Counted from the stretch's first letter, positions 1 to 9,727 are shown. The stretch: 64,000 bases of DNA from Chryseobacterium angstadtii (GCF_001045465.1 NZ_LFND01000003.1:186001-250000); one strand, 5' to 3'. A program made the numbers and translations. The notes: a model not told the origin generated them from the letters alone.

Positions 1-2
1 CA

Positions 3-1319
3 TCAGGTCTTGCTCCGGCAAAGATGTACCCGACGCAAACAAACCACGGGACAAAAGATAAATTCTATTATTTAGTTAAAGATGATACTGCAACACAACA
101 GCTGGGCGATTTCTGTTGCCGCTGGACAGTGGTTATCGCTGCCGCGATAGCTGCAGCTGGCATTGTTACCGGAGGTGCGGCATTGGTTTTATTAGCGGCA
201 GTCGCAGTGGCTGCAAGTGCTGCACTCTGTGGAGGTCTGGCAGCTCCTTTCAGAAAGTGGGTGGGTTACTCCACGTTAAATGCCTATGGACGTAAAGATG
301 CGTATTCTTTAACTTCAAAATGCCAAATGACTTGCATTATAGGTGGCACGGTTACTTATGCAGAAGGAATTACGAGTACCTGGCAGGCTATGATCTACAC
401 TGCAAGAAACACTGGCTGGGCAGTTTTAGAAGGTGCTATGCTGGGTAAACTTGGATCAGCGGGCTTTGGTGCTTTCGCAGGAACCGCAACCCCCACAATG
501 TCTACAGCATTGCTCAATTTTGCTTTTCTGAACGTTTCCGCAAGGGGAATTGCTGTTGTAGATCAGGTAGGCTTCGAGGGGATATTAAGAAATGGTAAAA
601 GTCTAAGTGAAACAGGCGATGAAGTAATTTCAGGTTTAACGATGTTTGAGCAACCCTTTATTCAGATATACCAAAAAGCTACTGGCTCAAATCCACAACC
701 GTTGAATTGGCAGGATTTCTATTATGCTGGATTATCACTGGTTGGGCAAAGAGCGATGGCTGAAAGTGCGAGGACAAACCCGAATATGGCGGTTGGAATT
801 TACAAACAGGGAGCGCAGACAGTTAATGCATTGAAAAATGGTAAGCTTTTTGAGCGTGTCACTTTAGAGGGGAGATTTGGATTGCAATCACTTTTTGATA
901 ATCCGGTCTGGCGTGCCTTGTGGGAACAAGCCAAAGAAAACAAAAGAAACACGGGACAAGAAAATGCTTTTACTCGATACGAAGCAAATATGCGTAATAA
1001 TAGACAGATGACAAATACAGAATTGAGGAATGCATTTTCAACGATTGAGCGAGAATTTAAAAAACTGGCTTCTGAACAGGGTGTAGACTTACCGGAAGGC
1101 CCAATACATCATACCAATTGGCCATTACAGCGTTATCCAGAGCATGCTACTGATCCTAAAAATTTATATCCAACCCAGAGTACTGACCAGCATTTGAACC
1201 AAATACATCCAGCAACTACTCAGGGTCCGCATCCAACCAGAGATCCGGTTAGTCCACAGCATGAAAAACCATTATATGAATATCCTCCTAGACCAATTGA
1301 CGATAACGACTTAGATTAA
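3..1319 (+). CDS. Polymorphic toxin/effector, C-terminal part with HNH-like tip (5' end off window)
   Basis: The frame is open to the left edge, so this is the 3' part of a longer gene. The first ATG at 24 is probably internal. Residues about 30-75 from that ATG form a long Ala/Gly/Val-rich hydrophobic stretch, as in linkers or membrane-insertion segments of secreted effectors. The last about 80 residues are Pro/His-rich, with IHHTNWPL, a conserved-looking DPKNLYP and later His residues. This H-H...DPxNL...H layout resembles HNH/endonuclease VII-type toxin tips. A probable immunity gene follows 5 nt later. Inference: a contact-dependent or type VI-type nuclease effector. The N-terminal delivery domain (PAAR, DUF4280 or RHS) cannot be seen here, so the secretion route is unknown. 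Confidence 0.6.
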   Translation, partial: SGLAPAKMYPTQTNHGTKDKFYYLVKDDTATQQLGDFCCRWTVVIAAAIAAAGIVTGGAALVLLAAVAVAASAALCGGLAAPFRKWVGYSTLNAYGRKDAYSLTSKCQMTCIIGGTVTYAEGITSTWQAMIYTARNTGWAVLEGAMLGKLGSAGFGAFAGTATPTMSTALLNFAFLNVSARGIAVVDQVGFEGILRNGKSLSETGDEVISGLTMFEQPFIQIYQKATGSNPQPLNWQDFYYAGLSLVGQRAMAESARTNPNMAVGIYKQGAQTVNALKNGKLFERVTLEGRFGLQSLFDNPVWRALWEQAKENKRNTGQENAFTRYEANMRNNRQMTNTELRNAFSTIEREFKKLASEQGVDLPEGPIHHTNWPLQRYPEHATDPKNLYPTQSTDQHLNQIHPATTQGPHPTRDPVSPQHEKPLYEYPPRPIDDNDLD

Positions 1320-1324
1320 GAAGA

Positions 1325-2224
1325 ATGGAAGAATTATTAAATGAATTAAATTTAGGAAAGGAACTTAAATCATTGTATAAAGGTGAAATTCCGATTATTG
1401 ATGAATATAGCATGTTTAGGTTTTATATTGAAGAAACAAATACAGGCTCATTTGCTCATCCACCGTTTCTCATACCTTTTATGTATAGTTATGACGCAGA
1501 CCATTATCATGTGGGAATGGTTAAACACTGGTTTTCAGATAGAAAAATTAGTTTTGGTGATATGACAGATGGAGCTGGGTTTCAAACAAGTGAAATTGCT
1601 AGAAACGAGAAACAACTGTTTTCGCGATTGTTGTTTAACGAATTCGTAAACAGCGAGGATTGCATAGTTACCGAAAGACTAGAAAAATGTGCGGCACTCA
1701 TGGGGTTAAGGAATCAGGATTTTTTAGAATTTCAACAAGCAAATCAGAACCACCAAGAAAATCCAGAATGTAATATATCGGTAATCAATACAAATAGACC
1801 ACTTTCATGTGTAAACGAAAATGAAATTTATGATGGTCAATTTCCCTCTAACGATAAACTGATAATTTTGAGCAATGTTCCAAAGTCTTGTTACTTTGAA
1901 ATCTTTCACAAAGAATGGATCGGGTATAATAAAGATAAGTCAAGTTTTTCCTTTTTTAAAAAAGATCCAAAATACAAACCAATCGAGGATATTCCCGAAT
2001 GGCTTTTAGCAAATACAAATAAAAAAGAGCTATTTGAAAAGTATATTGTAAGTGGGGAGTATGACAAAGCCTGGTTCACAATTAATGGTATTGGCTTTAC
2101 CCCTAAAGAAGTCGGAGAAAGATTACAGCGACTAAAACAAGTCTCTACTGAGAAAGCATTTCATTTATGGGCTGACTTCTGGTGTAGTAAATATGGTCAC
2201 ATGGATAGTTTCATATTCATATAA
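1325..2224 (+). CDS. Probable immunity protein for the upstream effector
   Basis: This 299-residue soluble protein starts 5 nt after the toxin-like gene stops. It has no signal peptide or membrane segment, is moderately acidic, and I do not recognise the family. The tight coupling to a gene with a nuclease-like C-terminus and the absence of any enzyme motif make a cognate immunity protein the simplest reading. Residues 1-130 look like a compact alpha/beta domain (aromatic-rich FRFYIEETN, HPPFLIPF). Residues 215-299 form a helical tail. The assignment rests on context, not on sequence recognition. Confidence 0.6.
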   Translation: MEELLNELNLGKELKSLYKGEIPIIDEYSMFRFYIEETNTGSFAHPPFLIPFMYSYDADHYHVGMVKHWFSDRKISFGDMTDGAGFQTSEIARNEKQLFSRLLFNEFVNSEDCIVTERLEKCAALMGLRNQDFLEFQQANQNHQENPECNISVINTNRPLSCVNENEIYDGQFPSNDKLIILSNVPKSCYFEIFHKEWIGYNKDKSSFSFFKKDPKYKPIEDIPEWLLANTNKKELFEKYIVSGEYDKAWFTINGIGFTPKEVGERLQRLKQVSTEKAFHLWADFWCSKYGHMDSFIFI

Positions 2225-2231
2225 ACAAATA

Positions 2232-5171
2232 CTATATACTTCTTGGATCAGGTCTTATGGGCATTTTTGCACATCTTTGAACGTCTATTGATGGGCATCC
2301 ATATTCAATGGTAACTCTACCTTCTATCAGGTATAATCCTTTTCCACGAAGGGGGAATTTGAGCAGGCTCTGTGTGAAATGCACGGTGTCTATAAAGTCA
2401 CCGTTGTTATCCAGGAAGGTTCCAAATTTCATGGGTTTACCGGTTTTCGTCTTTACCCATTTTTCAGCTACCATATAGGCGACGATCCTTACCGTCTGAC
2501 CTGCGAATAAGGACATATTATCGGCGCATGCATTACCTCGATAATTTGATTTTGCCAGATCAAAAATACTGCCCGAAACAGGAAAACCCATCAGTTCAAT
2601 CTCATCATAAATATCTTCCAGCGGATCGGTAATGAGGACTGGAAGTTTCGGTTTTTCGTTTGAACTCTGGAAGAGTTGGCCCAACTGAAAGTTCATGTTT
2701 TTATTGGAATTAAGGATCAGATGTGCCTCCCACAGCAGTTCCTTTTTATCAACGTCAAGAAATCCGAAGGCTCCGCAACGTATCAGAATGATGATCTGTT
2801 CAAGCCCTGCTCCTGTCCTTTGATTGAAATCTTCAATCCCCAGATACGGGCCATTTTTCTTCCGTTCTTCTGAGATCGACTGTGCCAGTTTTGTTTCCAG
2901 ATTCAAAATACAGTCAAAACCAAGGTAGATATCTTTACCAATTATTGAGGTATCGAATATACTTCTGTTTATACAGGGCAGACAAATATTAGCGCCTGCT
3001 TTTTTTGCTTCGTTCACATACACTTCACGGTCATAGAAACCGCCATGATTATTCAGCACTGCAACCATAAATTCAAGCGGATAGTAAGTCTTCAAAAAAA
3101 GGCTTTGGTAACTCTCCACGGCAAAAGATGCGGAGTGCGCTTTATTAAACGAATATCCGGCAAAGCTTTCCATCTGCCGCCATACTTCACGGGATATTTC
3201 TTCCGGATAATTCTGGTTCCTGCAATGGGAGAAAAATTTATCTTCAATTTCGAGCATATGATTCTTATTTCGGTATTTGCCGGACATCATTCTACGCAGT
3301 ACGTCCGCATCAGCCAGATCCAATCCCCCAAAGCGGTGACCGATCTTCATTACATCTTCTTGATATACCATTACACCATAGGTATCTTCGAGTTCCTGTT
3401 TAAATGCCGGATGGATATACTCAACTTTTTCAGGGTTTAGATGCCTTTCAATAAAAGTCCCCATCATTCCCGACGACGCTACTCCGGGTCTAATTATTGA
3501 ACTTGCAGCGACAAGCGTCAAATAATCATCGCATTTCAATTTACTTATGAGCTGCCTCATTGCCGGGGATTCAATATAGAAGCATCCGACGGTATGGGCT
3601 GACCTTAGCTGATCTGCAATCTTTGGATCGTTAAAGAAACGTTTAGGATCGGAAGTTTCGATGGCTTCGCCCCTATTGGTTCTAACGATTTCCCTGCAAT
3701 CCTCAATATGTCCGATTCCTCTCTGTGATAAAATATCAAATTTTTCAAACCCTATTTCCTCGGCAACATACATATCAAACTGCATTGTCGGCAGGTTTTT
3801 GGGCGGATAATCCAGCGCAGAATAGCAGGTCAGCGGATTTTCCGATATCAGCACACCGGAGGCATGTATCGTACGTTGATTGGGAAAATCTGCCATTTGA
3901 TTATAAACTCCCAGGATTGTCCTGGTAACTTCATTTTTGTTGAGCATATTGGAGGGGTCACTGATCAGTCGATCAATTTCAGGTTTGGGAAGTCCATAAA
4001 CCTTTCCAAGTTCCCTTATGATCGAACGGTCACGAAAAGTTCCCATTGCTCCCATGAGAGCAGTATGTTCGCCCTGATATCTTTTGAAAATATAATCATA
4101 TATCTCATCCCGATCCCGCCATGAAAAGTCAACGTCAAAGTCGGGTGGACTTTTCCTTTTAGGGTTAAGGAACCGTTCAAAATAAAGGTTCAGTTCGATT
4201 GGACAAACATCAGTTATCCCAAGACAGTATGCGATAATACTATTGGCTCCGCTGCCTCTACCGACATAATGAAAGTTCCTGTTTCTTGCATAACGGCATA
4301 TATCATCGGTTATGAGGAAATAACTGGAAAAATTCAGCTCATGAATGATATCCAGTTCATGCAGAACCCGATCTCTGGCAATTTTGTCATTTGATCCATA
4401 CCGTCGTTCAAACCCGTCCATAGCGTACTTAAACAATAATTGTTTATCGTCATAACGGTTTCCCGTAAAAGTCTTTTTATTTTTGGAACCCTTGAAGTCA
4501 AAATCAAAACGGCATTCTGAAAGTAACTTTTCTGTATTTGCAATCAACTCAGGAACCAGGCCATATATTTGCATTAATTTTTCCTTATGAACAAATATTT
4601 CATCTTTCTCCGCCATCTGATCAGCAGGAAGCTGTGATATCAGAATATTGTTATCAATAGCGCGCAACTGTTTATGCAACTGAAAATCATCCTGTTTAAA
4701 TGATACGGGGGAAAGGATTACATATCGATCCATAAAACGTTTTGGAGCAACGATATAACGGGTAAGCTCCGAAGGCCGTATTCCTATAAATTCATTATCC
4801 CGAAGAGCAGCTTCTTGAATACTTCCATAAGGATAAATTATAAAAACATCCCGAAAGCCAGGTGCTATTGGTGGCAATAATGTTTTATCACGATTGTGGG
4901 CAGTCATAAATTCGTTGAGTTCCCTGAAACCTTTTTCGTTCTTTGCGATTCCGATATAGAGAAGCTTACAATTATTACGAAATTCCATTCCTGCAAGTCC
5001 ATTTATACCAGCTTCCCTGCACTGTCTGATAAAATCAATTGTTGCTGAAGAATTATTCATGTCCGTGAGTACAGCTGTGTCAAATCCATACTTGCGGATA
5101 CCCTCAATCAGATCCTTTACGCTTATTGTACCATATCGTAGACTATAATAACTATGTAAATTGAGCAGCAT
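2232..5171 (-). CDS. dnaE2: DnaE-type error-prone DNA polymerase III alpha subunit
   Basis: C-family DNA polymerase of 979 residues. The ATG at 5171 is preferred because it lies just after the dinB stop at 5176 and yields a normal PHP-domain start (MLLNLHSYYS). The catalytic aspartate block is plain in PPDFDVDFSW. The N-terminal PHP domain has lost expected metal-binding histidines: NLHSYYS instead of the usual HxHxxYS, and LTDMNN instead of LTDHGN. An exonuclease role is therefore unlikely. It is shorter than replicative DnaE (about 1160 residues). The partnership with an upstream DinB and an S24 repressor matches the DnaE2/ImuC-type translesion mutasomes of other phyla. It is probably co-transcribed with dinB from the divergent operator region. 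Confidence 0.88.
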   Translation of the reverse strand: MLLNLHSYYSLRYGTISVKDLIEGIRKYGFDTAVLTDMNNSSATIDFIRQCREAGINGLAGMEFRNNCKLLYIGIAKNEKGFRELNEFMTAHNRDKTLLPPIAPGFRDVFIIYPYGSIQEAALRDNEFIGIRPSELTRYIVAPKRFMDRYVILSPVSFKQDDFQLHKQLRAIDNNILISQLPADQMAEKDEIFVHKEKLMQIYGLVPELIANTEKLLSECRFDFDFKGSKNKKTFTGNRYDDKQLLFKYAMDGFERRYGSNDKIARDRVLHELDIIHELNFSSYFLITDDICRYARNRNFHYVGRGSGANSIIAYCLGITDVCPIELNLYFERFLNPKRKSPPDFDVDFSWRDRDEIYDYIFKRYQGEHTALMGAMGTFRDRSIIRELGKVYGLPKPEIDRLISDPSNMLNKNEVTRTILGVYNQMADFPNQRTIHASGVLISENPLTCYSALDYPPKNLPTMQFDMYVAEEIGFEKFDILSQRGIGHIEDCREIVRTNRGEAIETSDPKRFFNDPKIADQLRSAHTVGCFYIESPAMRQLISKLKCDDYLTLVAASSIIRPGVASSGMMGTFIERHLNPEKVEYIHPAFKQELEDTYGVMVYQEDVMKIGHRFGGLDLADADVLRRMMSGKYRNKNHMLEIEDKFFSHCRNQNYPEEISREVWRQMESFAGYSFNKAHSASFAVESYQSLFLKTYYPLEFMVAVLNNHGGFYDREVYVNEAKKAGANICLPCINRSIFDTSIIGKDIYLGFDCILNLETKLAQSISEERKKNGPYLGIEDFNQRTGAGLEQIIILIRCGAFGFLDVDKKELLWEAHLILNSNKNMNFQLGQLFQSSNEKPKLPVLITDPLEDIYDEIELMGFPVSGSIFDLAKSNYRGNACADNMSLFAGQTVRIVAYMVAEKWVKTKTGKPMKFGTFLDNNGDFIDTVHFTQSLLKFPLRGKGLYLIEGRVTIEYGCPSIDVQRCAKMPIRPDPRSI

Positions 5172-5175
5172 CGTA

Positions 5176-6324
5176 TTATAAATTTGGAAGTGCGAAGCCC
5201 CTGAGCACCGAATCGTGCCCATATCTTATTCTTATCCTGTCCATTGCCTCAGACAGCCTGATATCTTCAAGTGTGTCATTGAAAAGATCTGCCTGATATC
5301 CACCTGCTATCAGATTGCTGAATTTTACACCGATCAGGCGTATCAGCATCCTGCGGCTGTATAGTTTTTCAAAAAGCTGCATTACTTTTTCAGAAATAAC
5401 CCTTTCGGATGATGTAAAGGGCAATTTTGTCTGCATGGTATGGGTATCAAAATTGCTGTATCTAAGCTTTACTGTCACACATGAAGTCAGTCTGCCGTCT
5501 CTACGCAGATCAAATGCCAGCTCGTCCACCATTGAAAGCATCGTCCGTCTGAGAATATCCATATCAATTGTGTCCTGTTCAAATGTCGTCTCCTTGCTCA
5601 TACTTTTCTGCTGGCTGAAAGGAATAACCGCATTGTTGTCAATACCGTTGGCTTTGTTCCAGATGCTGACGCCATTTTCACCCAGTACCTTTCTCATGGT
5701 AATGACGTCCATCTGCTGTAAAGTAAGGATCTGTGATATTCCCATATTGCGCAATAACGGATAGGTCTTTTCCCCGATACCCGGTATTTTACGAATAGAT
5801 AGCGGAGCAAGGAAATTCCGTTCAGTCCCTTCATCAATTTTTCGTTCTCCACAGGGTTTCGCTTCGCCCGTGGCAATCTTACTTACGGTTTTATTTTTTG
5901 AAAAACCAAATGAAATGGGGAGTCCAGTTTCTTTAATAATGGTTTTGCGGAGTTCCTGTGTCAATTGCCAGGAACCGAAAAATCTATCCATTCCGGTCAT
6001 ATCAAGATAATGTTCATCAATTGACGCTTTCTCAACAACCGGAATTTTATCTTCGATTATTTCCGTAACAATGTCTGAATATTTACTGTAAAGATCATGG
6101 TCGCCCCGCACAAGCACAGCTTCGGGACAGAGCTGTCTGGCAAGGCGCATGGGCATGGCGGAATGGATACCATACTTGCGGGCCTCATAAGAACAGGACG
6201 CAACAACGCCACGGTCAGAACTTCCTCCGATCAATACTGGTTTCCCGATAAGATCGCTGTTGATCAGCCTTTCAACCGATACAAAGAATGTATCCAAGTC
6301 ACAATGTACAATCGTCCGCTCCAT
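5176..6324 (-). CDS. dinB: Y-family DNA polymerase IV (DinB)
   Basis: A 382-residue Y-family polymerase for translesion synthesis. The metal-binding residues are intact: Asp9 in HCDLDTFF and Asp103/Glu104 in SIDEHYLD. It is therefore catalytically competent, unlike ImuB proteins, which have lost these residues. A helix-hairpin-helix block (KIPGIGEKT) lies near 185 and the little-finger domain spans about 240-345. Near the C-terminus QADLFND fits the sliding-clamp-binding motif QxxLF. It is the first gene of the minus-strand pair with the DnaE-type polymerase 4 nt downstream. It is divergent from the S24 repressor gene, with paired operator half-sites between them, so DNA-damage induction is likely. 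Confidence 0.93.
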   Translation of the reverse strand: MERTIVHCDLDTFFVSVERLINSDLIGKPVLIGGSSDRGVVASCSYEARKYGIHSAMPMRLARQLCPEAVLVRGDHDLYSKYSDIVTEIIEDKIPVVEKASIDEHYLDMTGMDRFFGSWQLTQELRKTIIKETGLPISFGFSKNKTVSKIATGEAKPCGERKIDEGTERNFLAPLSIRKIPGIGEKTYPLLRNMGISQILTLQQMDVITMRKVLGENGVSIWNKANGIDNNAVIPFSQQKSMSKETTFEQDTIDMDILRRTMLSMVDELAFDLRRDGRLTSCVTVKLRYSNFDTHTMQTKLPFTSSERVISEKVMQLFEKLYSRRMLIRLIGVKFSNLIAGGYQADLFNDTLEDIRLSEAMDRIRIRYGHDSVLRGFALPNL

Positions 6325-6343
6325 TTTATACTAATTTATTTAG

Positions 6344-6351
6344 CAAAATTG
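6344..6351 (-). promoter_or_regulatory. Likely -7 element of the dinB-dnaE operon
   Basis: The minus strand reads CAATTTTG, one mismatch from the Bacteroidota -7 consensus TAnnTTTG, about 20 nt before the dinB ATG at 6324. The TTCCCAA half-site at 6361-6367 lies just upstream, placed so that a bound repressor could block polymerase. Confidence 0.45.
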
Positions 6352-6360
6352 AGAAGAAAT

Positions 6361-6401
6361 TTCCCAAGATGGTTTATATTTGTTGGGAAAAATATTCCCA
6401 A
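6361..6401. promoter_or_regulatory. Palindromic operator between repressor and dinB
   Basis: Positions 6383-6401 read TTGGGAA, five bases (AAATA), then TTCCCAA, a perfect inverted repeat with 7-bp arms. A third half-site, TTCCCAA, lies at 6361-6367. The palindrome begins immediately after the plus-strand -7 element and ends 1 nt before the repressor ATG. This is the position expected for autorepression by the adjacent HTH-S24 protein, with the third half-site serving the divergent dinB promoter. Binding is inferred from layout. Confidence 0.72.
6375..6382 (+). promoter_or_regulatory. -7 promoter element of the S24 repressor gene
   Basis: TATATTTG matches the Bacteroidota -7 consensus TAnnTTTG exactly. 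It abuts the TTGGGAA arm at 6383 and lies 20 nt before the ATG at 6403. Transcription would start inside the operator. Confidence 0.7.
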
Positions 6402-6402
6402 A

Positions 6403-7176
6403 ATGACATTACAAACTTTTTTGGCCGACAACATCAGGTATTTACGGATGCAGAAAACGCAGCTTTCACAAGAGAAAATAGCCGAGGCCATAGGTATAAC
6501 AAGAGATCGCTATTCTAAATATGAGAACGGAAAAGTTTCTCTTCCTCTGGAAGTACTTGTGGCGCTTTCTAAATTTTATCATTTAAGTACCGACTTACTT
6601 CTTACCGTTGACCTTAGAAAATATAGGTTAGAAGAAATGGTCAATTTACCTGACAACAGAATCCTACTTCCTATAAAAACCGACGAGATGGGTGAAAATA
6701 AAATCGAGATTGTTCCATTCAAAGCTTCAATGGGCTATCTTATGAGCTATGCAGATCCTGACTATATAGAGTCCTTACAAACTATGTCTCTGCCGTTTCT
6801 TCGAAATGGAAAATATAGAGCCTTTCCAGTAGAAGGTGATTCTATGCCACCTCATAAAGACGGTGCTTATATAATCGGAAGGTATATAGAATCACTGAAT
6901 GACATTAAGATCGGGAAGACATATATTTTTTTAACACATGAAGGAATTACCTATAAAAGATTATCGGCAGTACAACCGACCGCATTGGAGGTTATGGCCG
7001 ACAACTCTTTTTATAAGCCATACAATATTCTTTTGAAAGATCTTTTGGAGGTTTGGGAATTTACGTCGAGTATTGCTGTCGAGGAATCACAACAAAATGA
7101 ACTTCTGTTGGACAACACTACTATTATCAAAATGTTCAATGAAATCAAATCGGATCTTTCAAAATTAACATCGTAA
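6403..7176 (+). CDS. LexA-like repressor: XRE HTH plus S24 peptidase domain
   Basis: A 257-residue protein from the ATG at 6403. The frame is open further upstream but into the dinB coding region, so the later start is chosen. Residues 8-65 form an XRE-type helix-turn-helix (QEKIAEAIGITRDRYSKYENG). Residues about 100-215 form an S24/LexA-like domain with the Ser-Lys dyad Ser147 (GDSM) and Lys185 (ITYKRL). KASMGYL near 107-113 sits where LexA and phage repressors are self-cleaved (normally Ala-Gly; here Ser-Met or Met-Gly, so the scissile bond is uncertain). It diverges from dinB-dnaE across a palindromic operator. Likely role: a damage-inactivated repressor of the mutasome and of itself. Confidence 0.85.
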   Translation: MTLQTFLADNIRYLRMQKTQLSQEKIAEAIGITRDRYSKYENGKVSLPLEVLVALSKFYHLSTDLLLTVDLRKYRLEEMVNLPDNRILLPIKTDEMGENKIEIVPFKASMGYLMSYADPDYIESLQTMSLPFLRNGKYRAFPVEGDSMPPHKDGAYIIGRYIESLNDIKIGKTYIFLTHEGITYKRLSAVQPTALEVMADNSFYKPYNILLKDLLEVWEFTSSIAVEESQQNELLLDNTTIIKMFNEIKSDLSKLTS

Positions 7177-7297
7177 TTGAGCGTTTTATATCTTGGAGAT
7201 CGGATTATAATTAGGGTGAATATATTGGTGAAAAATTGTAAATTGCTTTAATCCCTCAGAACCAACTTTTGGGATCAATTTATACATATTATTAACA

Positions 7298-9727
7298 ATG
7301 AATGAAGCTACGTTAGAAGCAAGAATTGATTGTGTACTGCACACAGTATTTCCAACATTCAAGGAGGTAAAAGTAGAACACCAAACCTCATTTACGCTTA
7401 AAATAGGACATCACTATATCCCATTAGATTCCGGATATTCAGCAAAAAATATTGTACGGGGAATTTCCGACATTATATTGAAAATTGATGGGCAAAATGT
7501 GATTCTCCTGGAACTGAAACAGGAGAATGTGGCTATTTCTTCTGGAGATATAGCTCAAGGAATTTCCTACGCACGACTTTTAGATCAGATGCCAGCGATA
7601 ACATTAATTTCTAACGGAAAGATCAATCGTTTTTTTAACACCTATACCAAAGAAGAAATTATTACCGATAGTGTAGATTTTGGGATGATAAATGAGTGCA
7701 TCAAGGATTCTTTCGCCCTGGCAGCAAATGATTTCAAGGATGCCGTAAATCTCCTGTTGAATAACGATCCAGAATTATTCGCTCATGTTATTAACCAGAT
7801 AACCCAACAAAAATTTTTACGATTGACGGGAGAAATTGGAGATTTAACCAAGCCTATATGCCCAGATTTTGTGATTGACCGCAGCATTCTAGCAGAGGTG
7901 ATTGAAGCATTCGACGATAAAACCTCTTTGATAGGCGTACAAGGCCAGGCATTCAGCGGAAAAACAATGTTGCTCTACCAATTCTTCAGTAGGTTGAATT
8001 CACAGGAAAATTTTGTCTTCTATCTGGACTGTCATGACCATAACTATTCAATTTATAGACAACTAGCCAATACCTTTACAAAAAACTCCGGTATGCGTGT
8101 GAGTGACGAACAGATCAGGGAATGGTTACATTCTTCACTGAGGGTGGGTAGTGAGAATAGGTTCTATTTGTTGCTTGATAACTTCAACGAGAGTATCTCC
8201 AATGTTATTATGGACGAAATCATTGAGCTAATTGACATTTTTGATGATGGACACCATCGAATCCTTTATACGGTAGACGAATTCAATTTACAACAGTTAG
8301 CCTATGTACCTTTTAAAAATTATAAAACTGTTATAGGCGAGAAAAGTAAAATTATAAAATTAGATGCGCTCGACGACGATGAGTATTTTCAGGCAAATGA
8401 AATAATGTTTGATAAATTCAAGTTGGTTATTGAAAATGGAGGACATTATGCAGCTGAATATAGAGAACCACGTATTATTAGACATTTAATTTCTCTGTAT
8501 AAAAATGATGCCCTTGTCGAAGGGCAATATGATAAGATCCAGCCGATACCTGATGTTTACCTTTTAAAGCTCCTTACAAACAACCAAACTTATTCGCAAG
8601 AAATTCACCGTCTGATGTCAATGATGGCAGAATGCTTTATGGAAGAAAATAATTTGCGGAAACAAAACTCAGATCTTAATGTGGCTGCATCGTTAAGTGG
8701 TTCTATTACGATTGATATATTTAAACGGAAATATAATGACCATTACGAGGGACTGATAAAATCTTCCATAACGGTGATCAGGCATTTTCGGAACAATGGT
8801 TTTAGTATACTATACCCCAAACTTCCTGAACTATTAGCCAATTATTGTATTCCAATAATTTCACGCCTTCTCGCGGAAGATTCTGAGACCAGAGATATTG
8901 ATCAAAATCTCAATTATTTTAGCGAATTGACTATGGCAGTTCCATATTGCGATATTGTGGGAGCCGCTGTACTGATGGAGATTTCTCAAACAAAACCAAA
9001 ATTGTTTTCAGATCTTATCAACAGAATGCTAAAAGTAGAGCCAAAAAAGGAAGTGATTTCTGATCAGTCAAGATTACTTTTATTTGATGAAAACGCAGGT
9101 CACATCGACATCGATTATGAGAAAAAAAAATATGGAAATGAAGGTTTGTTGATCGCAGATTTTTTTCCTTTTGCGGTACTGTCGCAATTGGCTCCGTTCC
9201 CAATGGGCGATGAAAATCATTGTGAAAATTCAGATCTGACCCCTTACAATTTTCATCTGACCTTTATTCATAAAATTGCTTCATCCCCTATATTTATCCA
9301 CAGGGCAGATCGTAGATCTTTGTTGAATATGAAATCCTATGAAAGCTACGAATGGGAAGGGATCGGACAGATTATAAGCGGTAAGGAAGGCATAATCGAA
9401 CCCATAGTTCAGGCCATACGGAAATGCTTTCTTTTGATACCAAACGAGATGAAATTATTATACCAATTTGGTTTAAAGGAAAAGAATTTCAATCTACTTT
9501 ACAGGATCTACTTGGCCCTTCATGGTTTAATCAATATTGGAGACACAGATATAGCAGAAAAAGCCCAGACTTATGTTAGAATTTTTCACAGGTTCTTCGC
9601 CGAATTTATGGCTGAGTATTTCGGTAAAAACCTTGGAGATAGTAAACAGCAGGATGAACTTTATAATAGCCTGCTGAAACTGAATATTGATCAGGAACTT
9701 GATCGACTATTCCTGAATGATGAATAA
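7298..9727 (+). CDS. PD-(D/E)XK nuclease fused to a STAND-like P-loop NTPase
   Basis: An 809-residue protein. The N-terminal about 130 residues look like a PD-(D/E)XK nuclease fold: Asp58 in GISDIIL, then Glu72-x-Lys74 in LLELKQ, then a helix GISYARLL. This layout is shared with restriction-enzyme R-subunit N-termini. A P-loop follows with Walker A GQAFSGKT (216-223) and a Walker B-like FYLLLDNFNE (289-298). Residues 350-809 are long, helical and unrecognised, as in sensor regions of STAND ATPases. No methylase or helicase is adjacent. The architecture of nuclease, NTPase and large sensor suggests a single-gene antiphage or abortive-infection protein. Function is inferred from architecture only. 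Confidence 0.65.
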   Translation: MNEATLEARIDCVLHTVFPTFKEVKVEHQTSFTLKIGHHYIPLDSGYSAKNIVRGISDIILKIDGQNVILLELKQENVAISSGDIAQGISYARLLDQMPAITLISNGKINRFFNTYTKEEIITDSVDFGMINECIKDSFALAANDFKDAVNLLLNNDPELFAHVINQITQQKFLRLTGEIGDLTKPICPDFVIDRSILAEVIEAFDDKTSLIGVQGQAFSGKTMLLYQFFSRLNSQENFVFYLDCHDHNYSIYRQLANTFTKNSGMRVSDEQIREWLHSSLRVGSENRFYLLLDNFNESISNVIMDEIIELIDIFDDGHHRILYTVDEFNLQQLAYVPFKNYKTVIGEKSKIIKLDALDDDEYFQANEIMFDKFKLVIENGGHYAAEYREPRIIRHLISLYKNDALVEGQYDKIQPIPDVYLLKLLTNNQTYSQEIHRLMSMMAECFMEENNLRKQNSDLNVAASLSGSITIDIFKRKYNDHYEGLIKSSITVIRHFRNNGFSILYPKLPELLANYCIPIISRLLAEDSETRDIDQNLNYFSELTMAVPYCDIVGAAVLMEISQTKPKLFSDLINRMLKVEPKKEVISDQSRLLLFDENAGHIDIDYEKKKYGNEGLLIADFFPFAVLSQLAPFPMGDENHCENSDLTPYNFHLTFIHKIASSPIFIHRADRRSLLNMKSYESYEWEGIGQIISGKEGIIEPIVQAIRKCFLLIPNEMKLLYQFGLKEKNFNLLYRIYLALHGLINIGDTDIAEKAQTYVRIFHRFFAEFMAEYFGKNLGDSKQQDELYNSLLKLNIDQELDRLFLNDE

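Noticed and set aside
5172..5222. 17-residue N-terminal extension of the DnaE-type polymerase
   Set aside because: It overlaps the end of dinB; the ATG at 5171 gives the expected PHP-domain start.
6097..6402. 102-codon extension of the S24 repressor
   Set aside because: It overlaps dinB antisense and the operator; the HTH begins right after the ATG at 6403.
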